The notes below the pieces were generated by a model. That model worked only from the letters and a program-made list of their open reading frames with translations, was not told the DNA's origin and did no database searches. The translations under genes and the position numbers were made by a program. Shown here piece by piece: positions 34,772 to 43,154 of a stretch of DNA of 64,000 bases; the stretch's first letter is position 1, and each line of letters opens with the position of its first letter. This stretch comes from Paenibacillus periandrae (lineage in GTDB: Bacteria; Bacillota; Bacilli; Paenibacillales; NBRC-103111): NCBI RefSeq assembly GCF_022458865.1, contig NZ_JAJNMU010000013.1, positions 1 through 64,000 on the forward strand. The letters run 5' to 3'.

Positions 34772-35656
34772 CTAGCTTTCTTCTTTTAGATTGGAGTAAG
34801 GCTCTACATGTACATGCACATTATCAATACTATGCTGCAGTTGCATACGCTGCTCGATTTCGTCACTTATATGGTGGCTTTGCTCCACGCTCAGCTCCGC
34901 ACTTACCTCTACCACCACGTCAAGCAGCACACTGCTGCCATGGACTCTAGCCCGAATATCCTTAATGCTCTTCACACCAGGGGTTTCACGTACGGTTTCC
35001 TGAAACACCTTCAACCGCTTATCATCAAAGCCGTCTGTCAATGCATGTGTTGCCTCAGAAAATATATTCCATGCTGTCTTGCATATAATCAGTCCTACGG
35101 CAAATGCAGCTATCGTATCCAATATCGGATAACCGAATCTCGATCCTATAATACCAACGGTTGCGCCTATACTGACAAAAGCATCCGAACGGTTATCCAT
35201 AGCCGCAGCCATCAACGAATGATTGTTTATACGTTTGGCGAGCTTTCTATTATACATATATACGACCCACATCACGACAGCCGAGAAGAGAGCAACCCAT
35301 GCCGCGAGCATATCAGGGGCCTGGCGTTCTGCAGATATCAAGCTTTGCACAGATTGAATGATAACCTGAATACCGGCAGCAAACATAATAAAGGAAGCCA
35401 CCAGCGAAGCAATCGTTTCCGCCCTCATATGACCATACGGATGATCGTGGTCAGGGGGTTTACGAGAAATACGCAGACCGATCAGCACCGCCAGAGATAC
35501 AATAATATCGGTTGTATTATTAATACCATCAGCGGTCAACGCTTCAGAGCCCGTTATATAGCCCATACTGATTTTGAATATGGATAAAAGAATATACGCA
35601 GCAATACTGACCCATGCGCCCTTCTCACCCTGCTTCAGATTATCATATGCGTTCAC
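34772..35656 (-). CDS. Cation diffusion facilitator family transporter
   Basis: A 294-residue transporter with six membrane helices that exports divalent metal ions such as zinc, manganese or iron by proton antiport. Metal-site residues are visible in LTADGINNTTDI (helix 2) and, for helix 5, MDNRSDAFVS. The DHDHPYGHMRAETI loop and a C-terminal cytosolic domain with DVHVHV-like ending (NVHVHVEPY) fit. The frame begins with GTG at 35665, but GGAGGAG directly abuts that codon; the GTG three codons on at 35656 has 8-base spacing and is my choice. The metal cannot be fixed from sequence. Confidence 0.92.
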   Translation of the reverse strand: MNAYDNLKQGEKGAWVSIAAYILLSIFKISMGYITGSEALTADGINNTTDIIVSLAVLIGLRISRKPPDHDHPYGHMRAETIASLVASFIMFAAGIQVIIQSVQSLISAERQAPDMLAAWVALFSAVVMWVVYMYNRKLAKRINNHSLMAAAMDNRSDAFVSIGATVGIIGSRFGYPILDTIAAFAVGLIICKTAWNIFSEATHALTDGFDDKRLKVFQETVRETPGVKSIKDIRARVHGSSVLLDVVVEVSAELSVEQSHHISDEIEQRMQLQHSIDNVHVHVEPYSNLKEES

Positions 35657-36016
35657 TTCTGACACTCCTCCAGACCATGATGAAACATGCTCGTAATCTA
35701 TATGTCCATCATAACAAACGAATCTCGTGTGGGTCTAGAGAAACAGTGTTACCCTGACAACGAAAAATAGGGGTAGCACAACTTTGTTTTCCATGGCAAA
35801 TCTTTTTCACCCAAGCTCACTTACCATTAATATGTACTGATTGCCAACGGCCGATGGTTTCTTTCAAACCAAAAACCGTTATTAGCCATAAGTTCTATTA
35901 TTTCCCTTGAAAAAAGAAGATATTCCAAATAAAATGGACATATGCTGTTTCAATTTTGCATACGATGGTTACAACATAATCAAACAGTGTATACCATTTA
36001 CAAGAAAGAGGTGGAT

Positions 36017-36379
36017 ATGTTGTCATCCCCGTCAGAAGATCCTAATCGTTCATCTGAACAGCTTTCAGTCGATCCAGCCGATGCCGCTGAGAACAAAGTG
36101 ATGGGCATTCTAGCCTACATAATTTTCTTCCTGCCCCTCCTCGTTGCCAAGCAATCACGATTTGCCATGTACCATGCCAATCAAGGCTTACTGCTGCTGT
36201 TGGTCTGCATTGCTTGTAACATTGTATTAGGTGCTATTCCGTTCCTTAACTTGATTCTGGTGCCCATTGCCAATCTGGGTGCACTTGTATTAACGATTTT
36301 GGGTATCATTAATGCCGCTAATGGCCAAATAAAGCCATTGCCTCTGATCGGTAAATATACCCTGATCAAAACTCCATAG
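36017..36379 (+). CDS. Small membrane protein, DUF4870-like
   Basis: 120 residues. A polar N-terminus of about 30 residues precedes three hydrophobic segments with the pattern VMGILAYIIFFLPLL, QSRFAMYHANQGLLLLL and LGIINAANGQIKPLPLIGK, which matches DUF4870/TIC20-like small membrane proteins. Function is not known. ATG 36017 is preceded closely by GAGGTGG; the open frame extends to 35942 without a ribosome site. The stop is followed by a terminator. Confidence 0.82.
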   Translation: MLSSPSEDPNRSSEQLSVDPADAAENKVMGILAYIIFFLPLLVAKQSRFAMYHANQGLLLLLVCIACNIVLGAIPFLNLILVPIANLGALVLTILGIINAANGQIKPLPLIGKYTLIKTP

Positions 36380-36408
36380 CACTCATTATCGTTCATAAAT
36401 ACGCAACG

Positions 36409-36445
36409 AACAATCCGGCTTCGTGATGAAGTCGGATTGTTTTTA
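36409..36445 (+). terminator. Terminator after the DUF4870-like gene
   Basis: AACAATCCG and CTTC pair with GAAG and CGGATTGTT around a short loop, followed by TTTTATTG. The end of the T run abuts the -35 box of the next promoter. Confidence 0.87.
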
Positions 36446-36475
36446 TTGACAAGATTGTTTATACTATGGCATATT
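36446..36475 (+). promoter_or_regulatory. Promoter of the aldolase-like gene
   Basis: A consensus TTGACA (36446-36451) and CATATT (36470-36475) have an 18-base spacer. It starts directly after the preceding terminator and leaves a leader of about 105 bases. Confidence 0.45.
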
Positions 36476-36586
36476 AAATATAGGAAATTTACTTTACCGC
36501 TTAAAAGCCAAAAAGCGTTAAAGAACAATGAAGCAGACCGCTGCGGTCTGACTAACGGCGCACTGACAGAAAAGGAGCAAATTCGG

Positions 36587-37555
36587 ATGACAAAAGATCT
36601 TAACCACAAAATTTTGGACTGTACGATTCGTGACGGGGGACTCGTCAATAACTGGGATTTTAGCGTAAAAATGGTTCAGGACATGTATGCTGGCTTAAGC
36701 GAAGCCGGTGTGGAATATATGGAAGTTGGTTATAAAAATTCAGCTAAGCTGTTAAAGGGTGCCGATGCTGGTCCTTGGCGCTTTTTGAATGAGGATTTCC
36801 TTAAGGAAGTTATTAAAACAAAAACCGATACAAAACTGTCTGCATTAGTCGATATCGGCCGTGTGGATGAGAATGATATTTTACCTCGTGAGCAAAGCCA
36901 TCTGGATATGATCCGTGTAGCGACTTATATCAAAGATGTGGACAAGGCGCTGGAGCTGGTCAACAAGTTCAATAGCTACGGCTATGAGACAAGTATTAAC
37001 ATTATGGCTCTTTCCCACGTTATGGAAAATGAATTGACAGAAGCTTTTGAAGATATCGCTAAAAGCCCTGTCGATGTCGTTTATGTAGTCGATTCCTATG
37101 GCAGCATGGACAATCGTGATGTCGATTATATGGTATCCAAATTCCAGAATCTGCTTCCAAATAAAAAGCTCGGACTTCATATGCATAACAACATGCAGCT
37201 TGCGTTCGCCAACACATTAGTTGGAGCTGCCAAAGGCGTTGAATTTCTCGATGCTTCCGTATTCGGTATGGGCCGCGCCGCTGGCAACTGCCCAACTGAG
37301 CTGTTGGTAAGCTATTTGAAAAATCCTAGATACGAAATTCGTCCCGTATTGGATTTGATCGAAAGACACTTGATCCCTATGCGCGAAAAAGTGGAGTGGG
37401 GCTACATTATTCCTTACATGGTCGCTGGTGTATTGAATGAGCATCCACGTGCTGGTATGGCTCTGCGGTCAAGCTCCGATAAGGACAAATATGTTGAATT
37501 CTACGACAGGCTAACTTCTCCAGAGGCTATGCCTACCAATCATCATTCTGACTAA
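36587..37555 (+). CDS. HMGL-like aldolase-domain protein
   Basis: A 322-residue TIM-barrel protein of the HMGL-like family (PF00682: isopropylmalate synthase, 4-hydroxy-2-oxovalerate aldolase and relatives). The N-terminal metal and catalytic segment is DCTIRDGGLVNNWDF near residues 10-24, and the C-terminal metal site is LGLHMHNNMQLAFAN near residues 193-207. It lacks the communication domain of DmpG, and no partner dehydrogenase gene is adjacent, so the substrate is unknown. ATG 36587 follows AAAGGAG at 9 bases; the frame upstream to 36437 is not needed. It has its own promoter. Confidence 0.88.
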   Translation: MTKDLNHKILDCTIRDGGLVNNWDFSVKMVQDMYAGLSEAGVEYMEVGYKNSAKLLKGADAGPWRFLNEDFLKEVIKTKTDTKLSALVDIGRVDENDILPREQSHLDMIRVATYIKDVDKALELVNKFNSYGYETSINIMALSHVMENELTEAFEDIAKSPVDVVYVVDSYGSMDNRDVDYMVSKFQNLLPNKKLGLHMHNNMQLAFANTLVGAAKGVEFLDASVFGMGRAAGNCPTELLVSYLKNPRYEIRPVLDLIERHLIPMREKVEWGYIIPYMVAGVLNEHPRAGMALRSSSDKDKYVEFYDRLTSPEAMPTNHHSD

Positions 37556-37680
37556 AATGTTCGTGAACTGAGCTGTACAAAAAAGGGCAGGTGCTTCGGC
37601 AGTCTGCTCTCTTTGTGCGTTCATGACGTACCCTTTTATAGAGATGCGTCAGTGATTAGACGGAATTATCTATAACCAAC

Positions 37681-37710
37681 AGAAAAAGCAGCCGGAGGCT
37701 TCCGACTGCT
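37681..37710 (-). terminator. Terminator after the malic enzyme gene
   Basis: AGCAGCCGGA (37687-37696) pairs with TCCGACTGCT (37701-37710) with one G-T type mismatch, followed by TTTTTCTG on the minus strand. Confidence 0.88.
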
Positions 37711-37790
37711 TAAGCTTTGTTTACATTAGAGTTACTTCAACAGAAGTATCATATTTAGTCGGATAACACCTGTTCAAGGGTCATTCGCTT

Positions 37791-39194
37791 TTAACGAAAA
37801 TCTGGTGGAATCCGGCGGGCAACACCCGTACGAATCGCTGCCTCGATAACAGCATGGCGAACATTGGCAACCACATGATCGTTAAATATACTTGGGATAA
37901 TATACAGCTCATTCAGCTCATCATCGCTCACGACCGAAGCAATAGCACGAGCGGCAGCCAGCTTCATATCCTCATGGATACGGCGTGCTCTGCAATCCAA
38001 TGCCCCTCTGAAAAGCCCCGGGAAGCACAGCACATTGTTGATCTGATTCGGATAATCACTACGTCCGGTTGCCAGCACACGAACATGCGCTTGAGCAATT
38101 TCCGGATCGATTTCCGGCTGAGGATTGGCAAGAGCAAACACAATCGCATCATTAGCCATCGACTGAACATGCTCAACCTTCAGCAGTCCCGCACGCGACA
38201 CCCCAATGAATACATCAGCCCCGTGAATAACCTTGTCCAAGCCGCCAGCAACATCTTCAACCTGAGGTTGTTCAGCAAGCCATTGCCACATCGGTTGATC
38301 ATAGGTTTGACCGCGGACAATCGCACCATCACGGTCAACCGGTACAAGATGCTTAACCCCTGCCGCGAGCAGCATTTTGCAAACCGATACACCAGCAGCC
38401 CCGATTCCATTGACTACAACACGTATGGATTCAATGGGCTTGTCCACAACCTTCAGCGCGTTAATCAGGCCAGCCATCATAACTACAGCTGTTCCATGCT
38501 GATCATCATGAAATACCGGTATATCGAGTTCCTTCTCCAATCGGGATTCAATCTCGAAGCAGCGCGGCGAGCTGATATCCTCCAGATTAATACCTCCAAA
38601 GATAGGACTGATCACTTTCACCGAACGAATAATTTCCTCTGTATCCTTCGTGTCCAGGCAGATCGGGAACGCATCCACACCAGCCAGCTGCTTGAACAGC
38701 ATCGCTTTCCCTTCCATAACCGGAGCAGCAGCCTGCGGTCCAATATCACCCAGCCCCAGAACAGCCGTGCCGTCCGTAATAACAGCTACCGTATTTCTTT
38801 TGATAGTTAAGGAATAAGCCTTGAGTGGATTTTCTTGAATAGCGGTGCAGACACGGGCTACCCCTGGTGTATATACACGGGACAAGTCATCCCGATTTTT
38901 GATCGGCATATTCGGTTGAACAGAAATTTTACCGCCTAGATGAGCAAGAAAGGTACGATCCGACACGTTGATGAGTGTGATCCCTTTCAAGTCCTTAATG
39001 GCTTGAACGACTTCAGTCTCAATCGAATCCTGCACATCTATCGTAATATCTCTAACCGAGGATTCCTTGCCGACACGGATAACGTCAATCGAAGTTACAT
39101 CTCCGCCCGCACGGCTAATAACTGCAGCCACATCACCAAAAGTTACTAAATCATGTGCTAACTCTACCCGTAAGATGATACTTGTATTTGCCAT
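37791..39194 (-). CDS. NAD-dependent malic enzyme with N-terminal ACT domain
   Basis: A 467-residue enzyme that oxidatively decarboxylates malate to pyruvate. Residues about 1-80 form an ACT-type regulatory domain (SIILRVELAH, GGDVTSIDVIRV). The malic domain follows with YTPGVARVC, KRNTVAVITDGTAVLGLGDIG and the metal-binding FHDDQHGTA. The NAD-binding domain has VVNGIGAAGVSVCKMLL. The ACT fusion is typical of Bacillales MalS/YtsJ-like forms; its effector may be an amino acid. ATG 39194 follows GAAGGAGG at 5 bases. It is monocistronic, with a clear promoter and terminator. Confidence 0.95.
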   Translation of the reverse strand: MANTSIILRVELAHDLVTFGDVAAVISRAGGDVTSIDVIRVGKESSVRDITIDVQDSIETEVVQAIKDLKGITLINVSDRTFLAHLGGKISVQPNMPIKNRDDLSRVYTPGVARVCTAIQENPLKAYSLTIKRNTVAVITDGTAVLGLGDIGPQAAAPVMEGKAMLFKQLAGVDAFPICLDTKDTEEIIRSVKVISPIFGGINLEDISSPRCFEIESRLEKELDIPVFHDDQHGTAVVMMAGLINALKVVDKPIESIRVVVNGIGAAGVSVCKMLLAAGVKHLVPVDRDGAIVRGQTYDQPMWQWLAEQPQVEDVAGGLDKVIHGADVFIGVSRAGLLKVEHVQSMANDAIVFALANPQPEIDPEIAQAHVRVLATGRSDYPNQINNVLCFPGLFRGALDCRARRIHEDMKLAAARAIASVVSDDELNELYIIPSIFNDHVVANVRHAVIEAAIRTGVARRIPPDFR

Positions 39195-39248
39195 AAAATC
39201 CTCCTTCTGTTCATCATAATGAACCTTGTTCTTGATACTGTTTTTACT

Positions 39249-39277
39249 ATCATATCATGTTGACTTTTCAGTTACAA
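39249..39277 (-). promoter_or_regulatory. Promoter of the malic enzyme gene
   Basis: On the minus strand TTGTAA (39272-39277) and TATGAT (39249-39254) have a 17-base spacer. Confidence 0.6.
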
Positions 39278-39333
39278 TGCTAATCTTATTTCTGCCCATA
39301 ACACCATAAAAACCATGTCAACATTTACCACTA

Positions 39334-39362
39334 AACTTAGCTGGTTCAAGCGACGATATAAT
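39334..39362 (+). promoter_or_regulatory. Possible promoter of the SH3-NlpC/P60 gene
   Basis: A consensus TATAAT (39357-39362) has AAACTT 17 bases upstream, a poor -35. If used, it gives a leader of about 240 bases. Confidence 0.35.
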
Positions 39363-39454
39363 GGGTACCCCGCCAAATCTTGAGACAAGCCTCGAACCCT
39401 ATGAAGCGGTGGACTCCTATATAGGACTAACAAGTGGATTCTTAATCCCATTGT

Positions 39455-39516
39455 GGCTGTCAAACGGGCTAGATGTCAAATCAACAATTTCAATAACTAG
39501 CTACAGCTTTTTTTAT
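39455..39516 (+). promoter_or_regulatory. Possible intrinsic attenuator in the leader of the NlpC/P60 gene
   Basis: GCTGT (39456-39460) and GCTAG (39468-39472) pair with CTAGC (39497-39501) and ACAGC (39503-39507), followed by seven T (39508-39514). A second hairpin, CTCGTT with AACGAG (39532-39558), lies before the ribosome site. The hairpin is about 90 bases before the coding region. The upstream leader has no riboswitch consensus I can identify. Confidence 0.4.
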
Positions 39517-39607
39517 CGATCCCTGGCAAACCTCGTTCTCCTGCTTATAAGCAACGAGAATGTTTATATACATAAGGTTTGAAAATATCAACTGGAGGTA
39601 TTACATT

Positions 39608-40636
39608 TTGAAAAAACATCTTGCGACATTGCTGTTAGCCACCACTCTCACCACGAGCGTCGGTCTACTCGTCCCGAACCAAGCCGATGCTTCATCAGCC
39701 GTCATTGTCAGCAGCGTTAACTTCAGAACTGGAGCGTCCGTCGATTCGAGCAGCAAAGGATTTTTGAAAGCCGGAGAAACTGTTGAAATTTTATCTAAAA
39801 TTAATGACTACTGGTACAAAATCCGTAATTCCAAAGGAGAAACCGGTTATGTATCAACCAGCAGTCAATACATAAAAGAGATCTCTTCCGGCGGTAGTGG
39901 TACAGGCAGCGGTGGCGGTACCGGCAGTGGTACCACCGATCCTTCCTCGGCCGTCATTGTGAGCAGCGTTAGCTTCAGAACTGGTGCATCGACTGATTCG
40001 AGCAGCATCAGGTTTTTGAAGGCCGGAGAAACCGTTAAGATTTTGTCAAAAGTGAATGACTACTGGTACAAGGTTAGTGATTCCAACGGGGTTACAGGTT
40101 ATGTATCCACCAACAGCCAATACATCAAACCGTCCACTTCCGGTGGTAGCAATGGTGGAAGTGGAGGTAATACTGGAGGTAATAACGGCGGTAATACCAG
40201 CAACATCATTAATAGTGTTATCAAAGCGGGCAAATCCTATTTAGGTACCCCTTATGAGTATGGTTCCGACCGTTCCAACACCAACACCTTCGATTGCTCT
40301 GATTTTGTACGCCAGGCTTTTAAAGATGGTGCCAATATCACACTGCCAAGCGACTCCAGACAGCAGGGTGACTACGTCCGCAAAATCGGTAAAACCACTA
40401 CCAATTGGAACAACCTCAAGGTAGGCGACCTGATGTTCTTCATGGATTACAAAGGAACAAGCAAATCCCTATATCCGAGCAATACAGCTAATCAGACGAT
40501 TACACATGTTGGTATCTATCTGGGAGATGGTCAAATCTTGCACACCTATTCCAAGGAATCCGGTGGAGTCCGTATTGACAGTATTGCAAATAGACACTGG
40601 GAATACCGGTTTATATTTGGAGGTAGTGCGCTTTAA
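39608..40636 (+). CDS. Secreted cell-wall hydrolase: two SH3 domains plus NlpC/P60
   Basis: 342 residues. A signal peptide (about 1-29) ends near ADAS. Two bacterial SH3 repeats (VSSVNFRTGASVDSSSKGF and VSSVSFRTGASTDSSSIRF) are each followed by a Gly/Ser/Asn linker. The C-terminal NlpC/P60 peptidase has the catalytic Cys in FDCSDFVRQAF, the His in ITHVGIYLG and a third polar residue in LHTYS. Such enzymes cut gamma-D-Glu-diamino acid bonds in peptidoglycan stem peptides. The start is TTG 39608, with GGAGG at 9 bases; there is no suitable ATG. It follows a ~240-base leader with hairpins. Confidence 0.93.
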   Translation: MKKHLATLLLATTLTTSVGLLVPNQADASSAVIVSSVNFRTGASVDSSSKGFLKAGETVEILSKINDYWYKIRNSKGETGYVSTSSQYIKEISSGGSGTGSGGGTGSGTTDPSSAVIVSSVSFRTGASTDSSSIRFLKAGETVKILSKVNDYWYKVSDSNGVTGYVSTNSQYIKPSTSGGSNGGSGGNTGGNNGGNTSNIINSVIKAGKSYLGTPYEYGSDRSNTNTFDCSDFVRQAFKDGANITLPSDSRQQGDYVRKIGKTTTNWNNLKVGDLMFFMDYKGTSKSLYPSNTANQTITHVGIYLGDGQILHTYSKESGGVRIDSIANRHWEYRFIFGGSAL

Positions 40637-40667
40637 GCTGCATCCCGAACTTATAATCAATACGTAA

Positions 40668-40715
40668 CAAAAAGAAGCAGATGCATCCATCTCATGGACA
40701 AGCATCTGCTTCTTG
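40668..40715. terminator. Bidirectional terminator between the NlpC/P60 and ctaM genes
   Basis: A perfect 13-bp stem, AAGAAGCAGATGC (40672-40684) with GCATCTGCTTCTT (40702-40714). T-rich sequence follows on both sides (GATTTTAT on plus, TTTGTTACG on minus). Confidence 0.9.
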
Positions 40716-40718
40716 ATT

Positions 40719-41174
40719 TTATATGCCAAAGATCGCATTGATCATGGGTTTGGTATCTCCACCCGGATACAGCACATACAGAAGAATGAATACGGCTACA
40801 CCTGTAGGTGCTGTTAGAAGCCAGATTACGGCTGTCCACCGCCCGATTCTGCGATGTCTGGCAAACCTTTGTTTATACGCAAGCAGCAGGGTGACGATCC
40901 CGAATACGCCGCCTGTCGTAGCCAAGGCAATATGAAAAAATAAAAATAGATGATAGGGCAGCTTTAAATGCTCAGGACCCCCAAAGCTTGTATTGCCGAC
41001 AAATAACGTTCTGGATAAATAAATAATAAAAAACGCAAGTGCAAACACCGCACCCCACACCATCAGCTTTTGATGTGTTTGACGGTTCCCCTTCACAATC
41101 TGGTACCATCCACAGGCGACAAAGATCGCACTGATCACAATAAAGCTAGTGCTGATCGTTGGTAAAATAGGCAT
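40719..41174 (-). CDS. ctaM: CtaM-like DUF420 membrane protein
   Basis: A 151-residue protein with four membrane helices. It matches the DUF420 family (B. subtilis YozB, S. aureus CtaM), needed for assembly of the heme-copper oxidase. Conserved His residues occur in THQKLM, LPYHLFLFFHIALA and RHRRIGRWT. I chose ATG 41174 with AGGTGG at 8 bases; a GTG four codons earlier overlaps that site. Last gene of the cta cluster, before a bidirectional terminator. Confidence 0.9.
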   Translation of the reverse strand: MPILPTISTSFIVISAIFVACGWYQIVKGNRQTHQKLMVWGAVFALAFFIIYLSRTLFVGNTSFGGPEHLKLPYHLFLFFHIALATTGGVFGIVTLLLAYKQRFARHRRIGRWTAVIWLLTAPTGVAVFILLYVLYPGGDTKPMINAIFGI

Positions 41175-41202
41175 ACTGAGTCCCACCTAACCCATCATAA
41201 AT

Positions 41203-42111
41203 TTAAGCTCGATTCATTTGAACAGAAGGCTGAGCTTGTGGATGCTGAATTAAAGACTCATTCATCAGATCTTCCTCGGCTTCCATTTTACGCTCTCTCC
41301 GGTACCAGCCGAAGAAGGTATAAGCAAGAGCTACAGCATAAACAATTTCCTGAACAATTTTCATAATGACCCCGCCAAGCTGTTGATCATTAAGCACCGA
41401 CATGAACAAGTACTGTTCAGGAACATCAGCGTAGGCTTGATATAAAGGCGATCCTGCAAATATAATCAATGCGCAGGCAGGCGTAAGCAAGATCCCGTTA
41501 ACAAAGATATATCCCATCTTCTTAAGCTCGGACATCCGATTATATTCTGGTAGCGGGCAAAATACCGGAAACCACAGCTGGAAGGCAGCCAGCAGAAAAA
41601 TAGCTTTGTACAGCTCATGCAGTGGCATATTAGCCATCAAAGTATCCATAATGATCGGAATATGATAAAAGGAGAACACGATATTAAACACGAACAAAGA
41701 GATCAATGGCGATGTGAACACCTGCATAAACGCCTTCATCGCTCTCGGTTTCAATACAGGACGAAGCAGCCAGCCCGGCAAGCCGAACAGAAGCATCGGG
41801 GGTACAACTAAATACAGAAATGACTGCTGCAGCATATGAGCACTAAAGCTATATAGATGCGAATACAAGCTGAGAGGCGATCCCTCTGCTACATAATACA
41901 TCAACAACCCCAGATAAAAATAAACCATCCGACTCGTCTTCACAGGTGCGTTATCCGTAAAACGATGTCGCCAGCGAGTTACAGCCAGAGTGTACAGCCA
42001 GCCAATAATGACAACAATAAGGAGCAACCCTGGACTCCACAAATTGGCAAAACCTGCTGACATTAAATCTCCTCTAGTGTGCTCCATATGACCCATTGCT
42101 TCCATGTTCAT
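41203..42111 (-). CDS. ctaG: Cytochrome c oxidase assembly factor CtaG
   Basis: Up to 302 residues with about seven membrane helices, in the Caa3_CtaG family required for active caa3 oxidase in Bacillus. His residues in YSHLYSFSAHMLQQ and FYHIPIIMD are typical. Two starts have good ribosome sites: ATG 42111 (AAAGGAG, 7 bases) and ATG 42063 (GGAG, 5 bases). The second matches the N-terminus of known CtaG better; the first adds a 16-residue Met/His-rich extension. A hairpin separates it from ctaF, so it may be expressed at a lower level. Confidence 0.93.
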   Translation of the reverse strand: MNMEAMGHMEHTRGDLMSAGFANLWSPGLLLIVVIIGWLYTLAVTRWRHRFTDNAPVKTSRMVYFYLGLLMYYVAEGSPLSLYSHLYSFSAHMLQQSFLYLVVPPMLLFGLPGWLLRPVLKPRAMKAFMQVFTSPLISLFVFNIVFSFYHIPIIMDTLMANMPLHELYKAIFLLAAFQLWFPVFCPLPEYNRMSELKKMGYIFVNGILLTPACALIIFAGSPLYQAYADVPEQYLFMSVLNDQQLGGVIMKIVQEIVYAVALAYTFFGWYRRERKMEAEEDLMNESLIQHPQAQPSVQMNRA

Positions 42112-42178
42112 GTTGATTCTCCTTTCTAAATAACCTTGATTTCCAGCATCTTACTTTGTGAAAAATAGTGCATGCTCA

Positions 42179-42213
42179 AAAGAAAGAAGAGGCTTTTATT
42201 TCTAAAAGCCTCC
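42179..42213 (-). terminator. Terminator or attenuator between ctaF and ctaG
   Basis: A perfect 9-bp stem, GAGGCTTTT (42189-42197) with AAAAGCCTC (42204-42212), is followed by TTCTTTCTTTTG on the minus strand, 7 bases after the ctaF stop. Confidence 0.8.
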
Positions 42214-42218
42214 TCTAC

Positions 42219-42533
42219 TTACCACCAAGTCCAGTAGACGGCTGCCGCTACTGCAGTTAAAGCTACGATAAATCCAAATATAATCCCGACAATTGGAAAC
42301 AGATGGCCTCTTTCCTTCATGTGCATCCAATAAGCTAATTGAAAAATCGCTTGTACGATCCCAAGACCAGTTAAGAAAAGAATCAGGAACCAACGATCCA
42401 AACCGCCATATAGCACTGCGGCAAAGGCAATTATGGTTAAAAGAATCGATACAATATAAGACAAGTAATGGTTCTTAGGGCTTTCCGCTTTATGGCGCTT
42501 AGCCGCTGGTGTTGCATGCTGTTGGCTGCTCAT
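42219..42533 (-). CDS. ctaF: Cytochrome c oxidase subunit IV (caa3 type)
   Basis: A 104-residue membrane subunit of the caa3 oxidase with three membrane helices after a basic 20-residue head (PAAKRHKAESPKNH). The segment FQLAYWMHMKERGH is typical of the Bacillus CtaF/COX4 family. Its start codon directly follows the ctaE stop codon (TAAATG), with GGTGG at 8 bases. A terminator-like hairpin follows. Confidence 0.92.
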   Translation of the reverse strand: MSSQQHATPAAKRHKAESPKNHYLSYIVSILLTIIAFAAVLYGGLDRWFLILFLTGLGIVQAIFQLAYWMHMKERGHLFPIVGIIFGFIVALTAVAAAVYWTWW

Positions 42534-43154
42534 TTACGGTCCCACCTTCCCCAATAAGTACACTACGGTGAAGATAAATACCCATACTACGTCGATAAAG
42601 TGCCAATAAAGTCCGGCAACGTAATACTTAGGGGCAGTTACGACGGTAAGTCCTTTTTTGAACGAAGAAATAATTAACAATGTGATCCACAGTACACCGA
42701 ACGCTACGTGTGCTCCATGGAAGCCAACGAGTGTATAGAAGGAAGTAGCAAATGCACTCTTCGTGAATACATGACCTTCATGAACATATTCCATGAACTC
42801 ATAAATTTCCAGACCCAGGAATCCCAGACCTAGCAATACAGTAACAGCCATCCACAAGTTCAGCTTGTTCAAATCATTGCGATGCATGGCCATTGTAGCG
42901 AATACGCTGGTCAAGGAGCTCGTTAACAAGATAAGTGTGGAAATTCCGACCGTTGTCAGATTAAATAGTTCTTGTCCGGTAGGGCCGTCAGGAACCTGAT
43001 TACGTAATGCGATGAACGTTGCGAACAACGTACCGAACAATACGCACTCTCCGCCAAGGAAGAGCCAGAAGCCTGTGACCTTATTCTTGCCTTCCAATGT
43101 CGCGGTTTCCGCGTGAGGTGGCAGTGCACCACCTACTTCATGATGCGCACTCAT
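42534..43154 (-). CDS. ctaE: Cytochrome c oxidase subunit III
   Basis: A 206-residue subunit with five membrane helices, the length of Bacillus caa3 subunit III. Typical segments are KNKVTGFWLFLGGECVLFG, FYTLVGFHGAHVAFG and YVAGLYWHFIDVVWVFIF. It supports subunit I and proton entry. Its ATG overlaps the ctaD stop by four bases, so translation is coupled. Confidence 0.96.
   Translation of the reverse strand: MSAHHEVGGALPPHAETATLEGKNKVTGFWLFLGGECVLFGTLFATFIALRNQVPDGPTGQELFNLTTVGISTLILLTSSLTSVFATMAMHRNDLNKLNLWMAVTVLLGLGFLGLEIYEFMEYVHEGHVFTKSAFATSFYTLVGFHGAHVAFGVLWITLLIISSFKKGLTVVTAPKYYVAGLYWHFIDVVWVFIFTVVYLLGKVGP

Noticed and set aside
39363..39455. c-di-AMP (ydaO) or c-di-GMP riboswitch aptamer in the NlpC/P60 leader
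   Set aside because: I could not align the conserved aptamer segments of either class; only terminator-like and hairpin structure is visible.
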